Positions 14,956 to 23,038 of a stretch of DNA of 30,939 nucleotides are shown piece after piece. The stretch's first letter is position 1; each line of letters begins with the position of its first letter. The translations under genes were made by a program, and so were the position numbers. The notes below the pieces were generated by a model. It was given only the letters and a program-made list of their open reading frames with translations. It did no database searches and had not been told where the DNA came from. Origin of the DNA: Peptococcaceae bacterium BRH_c23 (GTDB taxonomy: Bacteria > Bacillota_B > Desulfitobacteriia > Desulfitobacteriales > Desulfitobacteriaceae); the NCBI GenBank assembly GCA_000961805.1, contig LADV01000339.1, positions 1-30,939 of the forward strand, given 5' to 3'.

Positions 14956-17507
14956 TTCTTATAAGGGGTTCCCTGTAAGGGAAGGGAACATCTAAGCTTG
15001 CCATCAAACTTATAATAGGCTGAAGCAACCGCTGGTGCCGTTGGAATAGAGGCAATCTCACCTACTCCTTTGGCGCCATAAGCCAGTGGAGAGGAATTCT
15101 TTTCAATAATCACCGATTCAACTTCGGGCATTTCAGTCGAACGCAGGAGTCCTAACTTGGCATACTTAGTGGTTGGTACACCATTTAGAAGGGGGAAATC
15201 CTCACGCAAAGCATATCCTAATCCCATACATACCCCGCCTTCGATCTGCCCTTCTATCGCTTTCGGATTGATGGCCCTTCCCACATCGTGGGCAGCGACA
15301 ACTTTTTCTACCAATCCCTGCTCATTTAATAATACCACATGAGTTGCGTAACTATAAGCCACGTGACTAATCGGGTTTGGCTTATCCGAATCCATAGGGT
15401 CAGTTTCCCCCAAGTATTCTCCATCAAATTCGTATCCATCTAAATCCTCAAACGAGGAATTATGCATGGCTTGTTGTAATTTAAGGGCAGCTTGACGCAC
15501 TGCCTCACCACTAAACATAGTCTGGCGCGAAGCGGTTGTCGTACCAGAATTAGGCGTCATACAGGTATCCGGGGCTCCCACTTCAATCAGTTCTATCGAT
15601 AACCCGGTAGCTTCATGGACGATCTGAGTTGCGATCGTAGCAAAACCCTGTCCAATGCAAGCAGCGCTTGTCAGCACCAGTGCTTTGCCATTCATGATTT
15701 TTATTTTTACCCGCCCAGTATCAGGTAGACCCACTCCAATTCCCGTATTTTTCATGGCACAAGCAATTCCGGCAGCATGAGGGTGGGATTCATACACTTC
15801 ACGAACTGCACGTAGAGTTTCCTTGATTGCTGTTCCTTCGTCCGTGATCTGACCTGTGGAATTTACCATTCCTGGTTCTAAAGCATTGAGGTATCGAATT
15901 TCCCAAGGCGAAATCCCAACCTTTTCAGCTAAGAGGTCCATATTTGTCTCAGCGGCAAAAGAGGACTGCGGGACACCGAAACCTCTAAAGGCGCCTGCCG
16001 GGGGATTATTGGTATAAACACATTGCCCTACAATATCGACATTCGCTAATTGATAAGGACCGCTAGCATGGGTACAAGCCCTTTGCAGAACCGCTGTACC
16101 TAAGGAAGCATAGGCCCCTGTATCTGCCACAATTTTGGCGACCATGGCCGTGAGTCTACCTTCTGCATCACAACCAGTTGTAACTTCCATTTCCATGGCG
16201 TGCCGCTTAGGATGAACTAAGATGCTTTCTTGGCGAGTAAACGTGAGCTTGACAGGTTTCTTCGTTTTAATCGCTAACAAAGCAGCGTGATGCTGGACGC
16301 TCAAATCTTCTTTACCGCCAAACCCGCCGCCAACCAGCTTGCTTATCACACGTACTTTTTCTGCGGGAAGGCCGAGCATTGCCATAATCCCATGTTGATC
16401 GTCATAAACGCTTTGATCTCCAACATAAACCGTAACGCCCCCATCTTTCTGAGGGATAGCTAAAGCACTTTCCGGTTCCATAAAAGCGTGTTCAGTAGGT
16501 GGAGTTGTATAGCGATTCGTAACGACATGAGCGGATTTAGCTAACGCTTCCTCAGTATTCCCTCGTTTAACCTTGGTCGTGCTCAGCAGATTCCCTTTCT
16601 GGTGAAGACGTGGAGCTTGATCTGCTAGGGCTTCAGTCGGACTGAGAATAGGTTTGAGCTCTTCATAGTCCACTTTAATCAAGTCCAAGGCTTCTCTGGC
16701 TTGTTTTTTCGTTTGAGCTGCTACTATGGCAATAGCATCACCGATATACCGTGTTTCTTCTCCAATCGAAACCATGGTCGGCCAATCATGAAAAATATGA
16801 CCGTGAGAGCGGTCTGCCGGAATGTCCTCTGCGGTTAAGGCAGCTTCCACACCTGGATAAGCGCGTGCTGCAGAGACATCAATGTTTTTGACAAGAGCCC
16901 GAGGGTATTTGGTCCTTAGAACCGCTGCGTAAAGCATATTATCGACATGCATATCATCAACATATTCACCCGTTCCCATAGCCTTTTCACGAGCATCCAC
17001 ACGTTGAACACTTGTACCAATTCTAGCCCCAGGTTGTAAAGACTTAGGGTATATTTCCCCTCGTAATACTTGAGCAGCTAAGAAAATACCTTGCTCAATC
17101 TTTATATACCCTGTGCAACGACAAATATTGCCACGAATACTCTGTTTAATTTCCTGGGATGTGGGGTTATCATTCTTATCAAGTAAGGCTTTGGCGCTGA
17201 TGATCATACCAGGTATACAAAACCCGCATTGAACTGCGCCGGCTTCGGCAAATGCCCAGGTATAAGCTTCCTTTTCACGTTCAGATAGTCCTTCTACCGT
17301 GAGGAGTTTTTTTCCGGATGCTTTGGCGACTGTTAATATGCAGGCTCGCATCGCTTTGCCATCAACCAGCAACATGCAAGCACCACAAGCGCCTTCTCCA
17401 CACCCGTTCTTCAAGGAAGTAACCTGAACTTCGTCGCGTAAATAATCTATTAGGTTCATATCCTCTTGCACAGAGTAAACTGTGTTATTAATATCAATGT
17501 TATACAT
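14952..17507 (-). CDS. xdhD: Selenium-dependent xanthine dehydrogenase-type hydroxylase, fused [2Fe-2S] and molybdopterin
   Basis: An 851-residue protein when started at ATG 17507. That start has GAGG just upstream and begins MYNIDINNTVYSVQ; the open frame runs 60 codons further, but that part overlaps hydA and looks unlike the family. Residues 1-160 form the two [2Fe-2S] domains (GCGEGACGACMLLV, VQCGFCIPGM, NICRCTGY). The rest is the molybdopterin subunit, with KLVGGGFGGKEDLS, GAFRGFGVPQ, SGTTTASRQTMFSG, and YGAKGVGEIA with the active-site Glu. There is no FAD domain. Size and layout fit the Se-dependent XDH/XdhD group, and the adjacent yqeB, yqeC and mocA support a selenium-dependent enzyme. 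It likely oxidises xanthine, hypoxanthine or a related purine. It overlaps hydA by 8 bp. Confidence 0.88.
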   Translation of the reverse strand: MYNIDINNTVYSVQEDMNLIDYLRDEVQVTSLKNGCGEGACGACMLLVDGKAMRACILTVAKASGKKLLTVEGLSEREKEAYTWAFAEAGAVQCGFCIPGMIISAKALLDKNDNPTSQEIKQSIRGNICRCTGYIKIEQGIFLAAQVLRGEIYPKSLQPGARIGTSVQRVDAREKAMGTGEYVDDMHVDNMLYAAVLRTKYPRALVKNIDVSAARAYPGVEAALTAEDIPADRSHGHIFHDWPTMVSIGEETRYIGDAIAIVAAQTKKQAREALDLIKVDYEELKPILSPTEALADQAPRLHQKGNLLSTTKVKRGNTEEALAKSAHVVTNRYTTPPTEHAFMEPESALAIPQKDGGVTVYVGDQSVYDDQHGIMAMLGLPAEKVRVISKLVGGGFGGKEDLSVQHHAALLAIKTKKPVKLTFTRQESILVHPKRHAMEMEVTTGCDAEGRLTAMVAKIVADTGAYASLGTAVLQRACTHASGPYQLANVDIVGQCVYTNNPPAGAFRGFGVPQSSFAAETNMDLLAEKVGISPWEIRYLNALEPGMVNSTGQITDEGTAIKETLRAVREVYESHPHAAGIACAMKNTGIGVGLPDTGRVKIKIMNGKALVLTSAACIGQGFATIATQIVHEATGLSIELIEVGAPDTCMTPNSGTTTASRQTMFSGEAVRQAALKLQQAMHNSSFEDLDGYEFDGEYLGETDPMDSDKPNPISHVAYSYATHVVLLNEQGLVEKVVAAHDVGRAINPKAIEGQIEGGVCMGLGYALREDFPLLNGVPTTKYAKLGLLRSTEMPEVESVIIEKNSSPLAYGAKGVGEIASIPTAPAVASAYYKFDGKLRCSLPLQGTPYKK

Positions 17508-18903
17508 TTTCCTCAACCTTTCTCTTAAGGAATGGCTTACGGGGTAAATAGTTTCCCATGGGTTTTTCTTCAATAAGACGCCCGTTTTGAACAACTTGCT
17601 TACCGCGTAAAAACACCTGAGTCGCTTGACCGGTCTGTTTAAACCCTTCGAAAGGAGTATAATCGACGTTTTGATGCAGTGAATCAACCGTAATTACGGA
17701 TGAGATGCGCGGATCCCAGACCACCAGGTCTGCATCGCTTCCAGGAGCAATGGTTCCTTTACGAGGAAACAGTCCAAATAATTTTGCCGCATTCGTTGAA
17801 GTTAGGGCCACGAATTCATGAATTGATAATTTTCCAGTCATTACCCCATAAGTGTAGAGCAAACCCATCCTAGTTTCCACTCCGGGCGCTCCATTGGGGA
17901 TTTTACTAAAATCGTTAACACCTAACTCTTTTTGTCCTTGATAGTTAAACGCACAATGATCCGTCGCCACAATATCCAAAATCCCCGTTTGCAGACCTGA
18001 CCATAACTCTTGCTGATGGTCAATGGGGCGTAAGGGTGGAGAAATCACATACTTAGCACTATTAAACCCTTCTAAGTTGTAATAGCTGTCGTCTAGCAAA
18101 AGGTATTGTGGGCAGGTTTCAGCATAAACCTCGATTCCTTTCAGCTTAGCCTTCGTCACTGCTTGGAGCGCACCCTTGCAGGTGAGATGGACTATATAGA
18201 GAGGAGCTTTTGCAATTTGGGCAAGGGCAATAACCCTGGCAGTCGCTTCCTCTTCTGCTTCCGGAGGTCTAGTTAAGGGGTGATATTTCGGCGAAGTTTT
18301 TCCTTGAGCGACAGCCTCGTGGACTAAATCATAAATGACATCCCCATTTTCACAATGAACACAAACAAGTGCGCCACTCTCTCCAGCATGGCGTAAAGCT
18401 TGTAATAAAGCACCGTCATCCACTTGCAAGATATTTTTATAGGCCATATAGAGTTTAAAGGATGGCACACCTTCCACTTGAACTAAATCCGTAATTTCTC
18501 GCGCTATTTGTTCATTCCAATCTGTGATGGCCATATGAAATCCATAGTCCACATAACACTTACCCTCGGCCTTGGCATGCCAATTTCCCAAAGCTGCCTT
18601 CAGGGTTTCTCCTTTAAACTGAGTGGCAAAATCAAGGATGGTCGTTGTCCCACCCAGTACTGCTGCTTTCGACCCCGTGAAAAAATCATCCGCTGTAGAA
18701 AACGTTCCCATCGGCAGGTCAAAGTGGGTATGCGGATCAATCCCCCCCGGAAATAAAAAGCAGCCATCCACATCTATCGCCTGATCTCCAGGTTGCTTGA
18801 TCTCGTAGCCTATGGCCACAATTCTCTCGCCTTCAATGCGGACGTCTGCTTGATACATATCTGCAGCCGTAACTATCGTTCCACCGTTTAACACTATACC
18901 CAT
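17500..18903 (-). CDS. hydA: Dihydropyrimidinase/hydantoinase-like cyclic amidohydrolase
   Basis: A 467-residue enzyme of the dihydropyrimidinase family. Metal motif GGIDPHTHFDLP is near residue 55; FKLYMAYKN holds the Lys that is carboxylated to bridge the metals; VCVHCENGD, YIVHLTCKGAL and VATDHCAFNYQGQKE supply the remaining ligands and the catalytic Asp. Such enzymes open cyclic amide rings. In this cluster type HydA is proposed to open a ring made during purine breakdown, not necessarily a pyrimidine. The start ATG has AAAGGAG upstream. It is the first gene of an operon continuing into the fused dehydrogenase, yqeC, mocA and yqeB, and is separated from arcC by a terminator. Confidence 0.9.
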   Translation of the reverse strand: MGIVLNGGTIVTAADMYQADVRIEGERIVAIGYEIKQPGDQAIDVDGCFLFPGGIDPHTHFDLPMGTFSTADDFFTGSKAAVLGGTTTILDFATQFKGETLKAALGNWHAKAEGKCYVDYGFHMAITDWNEQIAREITDLVQVEGVPSFKLYMAYKNILQVDDGALLQALRHAGESGALVCVHCENGDVIYDLVHEAVAQGKTSPKYHPLTRPPEAEEEATARVIALAQIAKAPLYIVHLTCKGALQAVTKAKLKGIEVYAETCPQYLLLDDSYYNLEGFNSAKYVISPPLRPIDHQQELWSGLQTGILDIVATDHCAFNYQGQKELGVNDFSKIPNGAPGVETRMGLLYTYGVMTGKLSIHEFVALTSTNAAKLFGLFPRKGTIAPGSDADLVVWDPRISSVITVDSLHQNVDYTPFEGFKQTGQATQVFLRGKQVVQNGRLIEEKPMGNYLPRKPFLKRKVEENV

Positions 18904-18931
18904 ATATATTTCTCCTTTAAGCCAATCTGGA

Positions 18932-18967
18932 AACTCAATTTAGTTGGGTTCTATACTTAATTGAGTT
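18932..18967 (-). promoter_or_regulatory. Inverted repeat upstream of hydA
   Basis: AACTCAATT (18932-18940) and AATTGAGTT (18959-18967) form a perfect 9-bp inverted repeat with an 18-bp spacer, 29-64 bp upstream of the hydA start. It may be an operator. I did not find a convincing sigma-70 or sigma-54 promoter beside it. Confidence 0.4.
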
Positions 18968-19039
18968 CTGTTTAACTTATTCAAAGATCGCAACTACGCT
19001 GCTCAATTTCGAACCACGAACCTCGAACTTCGAAAATAG

Positions 19040-19075
19040 GCGCAGAGTGCTTCCCTTATGGGAACATCTCTGCGC
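19040..19075. terminator. Terminator between arcC and hydA
   Basis: An 8-bp stem GCGCAGAG/CTCTGCGC contains an inner TTCCC/GGGAA hairpin with a TTAT loop. On the plus strand TCTTTTTTT follows; on the minus strand, the arcC direction, the tail is CTATTTTCG. It probably ends the ygeY-ygeW-arcC transcript. Confidence 0.7.
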
Positions 19076-19116
19076 TCTTTTTTTCAGCTCAGAATCAATT
19101 TTTAACATTAGTTTAC

Positions 19117-20052
19117 TTATTTCTTAATAACTGTACCAGTCTTGCCGTTAATTCCGTCCTTTGCTTTTTCAAGAAGCGTAATGAGAGCTGTGCGATTGTC
19201 TCCTGAAGCTGCAAATTCAACTGCTGCCTGAACCTTTGGCAACATAGATCCAGGTGCAAAATGCCCTTGGTTCATGTATTCTTTTGCTTCGTCTGTTGTA
19301 ATGCTCTCAAGCCATTTTTCGCCAGGTTTTCCGAAATTAATTGCCACTTTTTCTACGGCAGTCAAGATGATCAGGTAATCAGCATTAACTTCCTGCGCCA
19401 AGACACTGCAGGCAAAATCCTTGTCAATGACAGCGCTTACGCCTTTTAGATGGTGCCCTTGTCTGATAACAGGGATACCTCCACCTCCGCAGGTAATGAC
19501 GATCTCACCAGAATTCAATAAATTCTTTATGGTTTTAATTTCAATGATCTCTTTAGGAAGAGGAGAAGCTACAACCCTGCGGTAACCTCTTCCCGAATCT
19601 TCGATGACTTGAAAGCCTTTTTCCTTGGCAAACTTAAGTTCTTCTTCGTTCATGAAATGGCCAATCGGTTTTGTAGGATTTAGAAACTTAGGATCATCCT
19701 CATCCACCCGAACCTGAGTGATGACTGTGGTAATAGATTTTTCTATGCCGCGGTCCAGCAGTTCTTCCTTCAAAGCATTCTGCAAATCATAGCCTATATA
19801 GGCCTGGCTCATTGCGACACAGACTGACAGGGGAGTGAAGGTTGGATGCATTGGATTTGAACGCCCATAGACATCCATAGCCTCATGAATCATTCCAACC
19901 TGTGGCCCGTTCCCGTGGGAAATCACTACGTCGTATCCTTCTTCTATCAAATCAGCAATAGCTTTGGAAGTATTTTTGACTGCGATCATCTGCTCAGGCA
20001 GATTGTTACCAAGTGCATTTCCGCCTAAGGCAATAACAACTCTTTTTTTCAT
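19117..20052 (-). CDS. arcC: Carbamate kinase
   Basis: A 311-residue amino-acid-kinase-fold enzyme. It begins KKRVVIALGGNALGNNL, with ISHGNGPQVGM, CGGGGIPVI and SAVIDKDFACSVLA, all signatures of carbamate kinases, and has normal length. It converts carbamoyl phosphate and ADP to ATP, carbon dioxide and ammonia. Located 88 bp after ygeW, it should take carbamoyl phosphate released by that carbamoyltransferase, making this the ATP-yielding step of the pathway. The ribosome site (AAAAGGA) is rather far from the ATG. The terminator follows within 80 bp. Confidence 0.95.
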   Translation of the reverse strand: MKKRVVIALGGNALGNNLPEQMIAVKNTSKAIADLIEEGYDVVISHGNGPQVGMIHEAMDVYGRSNPMHPTFTPLSVCVAMSQAYIGYDLQNALKEELLDRGIEKSITTVITQVRVDEDDPKFLNPTKPIGHFMNEEELKFAKEKGFQVIEDSGRGYRRVVASPLPKEIIEIKTIKNLLNSGEIVITCGGGGIPVIRQGHHLKGVSAVIDKDFACSVLAQEVNADYLIILTAVEKVAINFGKPGEKWLESITTDEAKEYMNQGHFAPGSMLPKVQAAVEFAASGDNRTALITLLEKAKDGINGKTGTVIKK

Positions 20053-20140
20053 TATGCTAGTTCAGTCCTTTTAATTAGTCTTAGGCACATTCAAGAAAAT
20101 ATCCAAGGTATCTTTGACTAGTTATTTTCTTTCATACGTC

Positions 20141-21334
20141 TTAGTCAAACTTTCTTTGCTTTGCAGCTTTCTCCAAGGTGCTTAAAGTAGCCTGTGGATT
20201 TTTAAATTTGCTTAAGAATATCATAGCAGCAATAACATAAGGCTTGTAGCTTGCTTCCTTGTATAGCGGAATACGATATCGATCAAATACGCTTGCATCG
20301 ACTTCGCCTTCTTTACAGCTTACACCAGTGATATCCGCAGGCAGACAATGCATATAGGTGGCTTTGCCAGCCTTTGTCAACTTCATCATTTCTTCTGTGC
20401 AAGCCCAATCTTTATGCTCTGCGTTCTGGGCCAGTAATTCCTTTTCAAGGGCCTTGATCCCATCCGAATCACCGTTCCCATATAATTCAGTGCGTTTTTC
20501 CATCGCTACAAATGGAGCCCAGCTCTTTGAATAAACGATGTCGGCATCTCTGAAGGCTTCTTCCATGCTGTTTGTTTTTGTGAAGGATCCTCCTGATTTT
20601 GCAGCATTTGCCTTGGCCACTTCTTCTACGTCTGACATGATCTCATATCCTTCAGGATGTGCAAGGACTACATCCATTCCCATACGAGTCATTAAACCGA
20701 CTATACCTTGAGGCACAGAAAGCGGCTTTCCGTAGGAAGGTGAGTAAGCCCATGACATGGCAATTTTCTTTCCTTTCAGGTTCTCAATACCACCAAATTC
20801 ATGAATGATATGCAGCATGTCGGCCATTGACTGAGTAGGGTGATCTATATCGCACTGTAGGTTTACTAGGGTAGGTCTTTGCTCCAAAATTCCATCCTTA
20901 TTTCCTTGCTGTACAGCCTCGGAAACTTCACGCATGTAAGCATTTCCCTTGCCGATATACATATCATCACGAATACCAATAATATCTGCCATAAAGGAGA
21001 TCATATTTGCAGTTTCACGAACTGTTTCGCCATGAGCTATTTGGGATTTCCCTTCATCCAAGTCCTGAACCTCTAGTCCAAGAAGATTACATGCCGACGT
21101 GAAGCTGAAACGGGTACGGGTAGAGTTGTCACGGAATAAAGAAACCCCAAGTCCGCTTTCAAAAACCTTAGTAGAGATATTGTTTTCTCTCATAAAGCGA
21201 AGAGCGTCAGCAATAGTAAATACAGCTTCTAACTCATCATCTGATTTTTCCCAAGTCAGCAAAAAGTCATTGTTGTACATTTCTTTAAAATTCAACTTGT
21301 TTAATTTTTCAACGTAATCATTCAACGTTTTCAT
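20141..21334 (-). CDS. ygeW: YgeW, knotted carbamoyltransferase-like protein
   Basis: A 397-residue member of the aspartate/ornithine carbamoyltransferase superfamily. SLFRDNSTRTRFSF holds the carbamoyl-phosphate loop (STRTR), and MHCLPADI resembles the HCLP motif of the second domain. Length and sequence style match YgeW of E. coli, whose substrate was long unknown, rather than canonical ArgF (about 310-335 residues). It begins at ATG with AGGAG upstream. It probably runs in the phosphorolytic direction, giving carbamoyl phosphate to ArcC next door. It lies 106 bp after ygeY and forms an operon ygeY-ygeW-arcC. Confidence 0.92.
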   Translation of the reverse strand: MKTLNDYVEKLNKLNFKEMYNNDFLLTWEKSDDELEAVFTIADALRFMRENNISTKVFESGLGVSLFRDNSTRTRFSFTSACNLLGLEVQDLDEGKSQIAHGETVRETANMISFMADIIGIRDDMYIGKGNAYMREVSEAVQQGNKDGILEQRPTLVNLQCDIDHPTQSMADMLHIIHEFGGIENLKGKKIAMSWAYSPSYGKPLSVPQGIVGLMTRMGMDVVLAHPEGYEIMSDVEEVAKANAAKSGGSFTKTNSMEEAFRDADIVYSKSWAPFVAMEKRTELYGNGDSDGIKALEKELLAQNAEHKDWACTEEMMKLTKAGKATYMHCLPADITGVSCKEGEVDASVFDRYRIPLYKEASYKPYVIAAMIFLSKFKNPQATLSTLEKAAKQRKFD

Positions 21335-21440
21335 AAAAAATCTCCTTCATTATTTAATATTTTTGATAGTTGGCAGGATGCAACAGCTCGTGTGGTTCAT
21401 TAGGTTTTTTTTGAAACGTGCGCGAACGAGTAATCACGCC

Positions 21441-22691
21441 TCACCCAATCTTAACTAAGTTCTCCGTATCCTTTGGCATCTTATCAGCATAGTCTTGAAC
21501 ATAAAGAGTAGGGATAGCTGCATACATAGCTGCACAATCCACCAGTTCTTTTTTCCAGGTCCGCTCATTGGGAGCATGTGCTTGGTCCTCGTGTCCTGGT
21601 CCAAAACCGATGCAAGGAATTCCATAGCGTCCCATGATGGAAACACCGTTCGTAGAGAATGTCCACTTGTCTACCACTGGATCTTTACCGAATAATCCTT
21701 TGTAAGCATCTTCAAGAGTACTGGTTACTGGATGTCCCTCTTCGATAAGCCAGGTTGGGAAATAGCATTCTGTTGGATAAACTAGGTTAGTATAGGAAGG
21801 TCGATCATACATGTACATGGTAACTTCTGCACCAGCGGCTTTAACTGAAGGAAGGTTTTTAATTTGTTGAACTGCATATTCCCATGATTCTCCAGCAGTT
21901 AAGCGACGATCGACAGAAATCCAACAACTATCTGCAACTGCACAGCGCGAAGGTGAAGTATGGAAGATTTCCGAAACTGTCAAGCTCCCTTTGCCAAGGA
22001 ACGGATGGTCCATAAGATTTTCATGTAAGCTGCGTAGTTCTTGGAGAATCGGAGCCATTTTGTAAATTGCATTGTCGCCACGCTCTGGAGCCGAGCCATG
22101 ACAACTAACACCTTTTGTCAATACCTTAATTTCCATCCGACCACGATGTCCGCGATAAATCTTCCCATCAGTTGGTTCGGTAATGACAACAAATTCAGGT
22201 ACAACTTTGTCTTCTTTAATAATGTACTGCCAGCATAATCCATCACAATCTTCTTCCTGTACGGAACCGACAACAACCAGGGTGTAATCATCTTCTAAGC
22301 CGAGATCTTTGATAATCTTTCCAGCATAAACCATCGATGCCATTCCACCGATTTGGTCAGAGGCACCTCGTCCGATAATAATTTCATCATCTTCAAACCC
22401 TTTATAAGGGTCATACTGCCAATTCTCCAGGCTTCCTACGCCCACTGTGTCAATATGGGCGTCCATAGCAATTAGGTGTTTACCATGACCGATATAGCCT
22501 AGAACGTTACCTTGCGGGTCAATTTCAACTTTATCAAAGCCGACTTTTTCCATCTCTTCCTTGATGCGGAGTACTGTCCCTTTTTCATCACAGCTTTCTC
22601 CCGGGATGGCGATAAGGTCTCTTAAAAAGCGACTCATCTCGGGTTCATATTTCTTGGCTAGTTCAAGAACTTTTGCAAAATCCATTTTCAA
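21441..22691 (-). CDS. ygeY: YgeY, M20-family peptidase/deacylase-like hydrolase
   Basis: A 416-residue zinc hydrolase of the M20 family. [11 protein letters not shown] holds the first metal His and catalytic Asp; [22 protein letters not shown] and [15 protein letters not shown] supply the other ligands. Its sequence fits YgeY, annotated as a putative selenium-metabolism hydrolase and part of the conserved ygeX-ygeY-ygeW set. It likely cleaves an amide bond in a purine-derived intermediate. The frame starts at TTG (22691) with GGGG eight bases upstream; an ATG two codons later is nearly equivalent. A sigma-54 promoter lies about 90 bp upstream. Confidence 0.9.
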   Translation of the reverse strand: MKMDFAKVLELAKKYEPEMSRFLRDLIAIPGESCDEKGTVLRIKEEMEKVGFDKVEIDPQGNVLGYIGHGKHLIAMDAHIDTVGVGSLENWQYDPYKGFEDDEIIIGRGASDQIGGMASMVYAGKIIKDLGLEDDYTLVVVGSVQEEDCDGLCWQYIIKEDKVVPEFVVITEPTDGKIYRGHRGRMEIKVLTKGVSCHGSAPERGDNAIYKMAPILQELRSLHENLMDHPFLGKGSLTVSEIFHTSPSRCAVADSCWISVDRRLTAGESWEYAVQQIKNLPSVKAAGAEVTMYMYDRPSYTNLVYPTECYFPTWLIEEGHPVTSTLEDAYKGLFGKDPVVDKWTFSTNGVSIMGRYGIPCIGFGPGHEDQAHAPNERTWKKELVDCAAMYAAIPTLYVQDYADKMPKDTENLVKIG

Positions 22692-22777
22692 AATAAATTC
22701 CCCTTTCAGTACTGTTGGATTAATGGTAGTTCAGTTCACCCATAAGCTAACCTGTATGGTCGACATGCTTTAATATG

Positions 22778-22796
22778 TTGCAAAAACCATGCCAAG
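22778..22796 (-). promoter_or_regulatory. Sigma-54 (-24/-12) promoter of ygeY-ygeW-arcC
   Basis: The minus strand reads TTGGCATGGTTTTTGCAA: GG (22793-22792) and GC (22781-22780) are separated by exactly 10 bases, with the TGGCAT and TTGCA boxes of sigma-54 promoters. The start site is expected near 22768, leaving a leader of about 77 nt before ygeY. Confidence 0.85.
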
Positions 22797-22880
22797 CTAT
22801 CTTAAAAATTAAATTTATTCATTTTAGCGTGATTAGTCGTATCTTCCCCTAGAATTAATTTATTATCACGCCATCCCAAT

Positions 22881-22893
22881 TCTCAATTTGAGA
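22881..22893. promoter_or_regulatory. Candidate activator site 1 for the ygeY promoter
   Basis: TCTCA-ATT-TGAGA is a perfect palindrome about 105 bp upstream of the sigma-54 promoter -12 element, typical of enhancer-binding protein sites. Confidence 0.55.
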
Positions 22894-22963
22894 CACCTTA
22901 TAAAGCGGATTGAAACCATAAAAAGTCTGGAATAGCTGTCAATTCGACAATCTTCCCCGCGAG

Positions 22964-22976
22964 TCTCATTTTGATA
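22964..22976. promoter_or_regulatory. Candidate activator site 2 for the ygeY promoter
   Basis: TCTCA-TTT-TGATA matches site 1 with one mismatch in the right half-site. It lies 83 bp further upstream, about eight helical turns from site 1. The next gene upstream is the sigma-54 activator itself. Confidence 0.5.
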
Positions 22977-23038
22977 CAAACGTCTATCTTTGAAACGCCG
23001 ATTCTTGGAAGAATGGAGATTCGAAGTCAATATACCTA

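Noticed and set aside
17508..17687. 60-codon N-terminal extension of the fused dehydrogenase frame
   Set aside because: It overlaps hydA coding sequence, does not look like the [2Fe-2S] domain, and ATG 17507 has a GAGG site and starts in register with the family.
21335..21440. TTGGCAGGATGCAAC on the plus strand as a sigma-54 promoter
   Set aside because: GG and GC are only six bases apart, and it points away from the genes.
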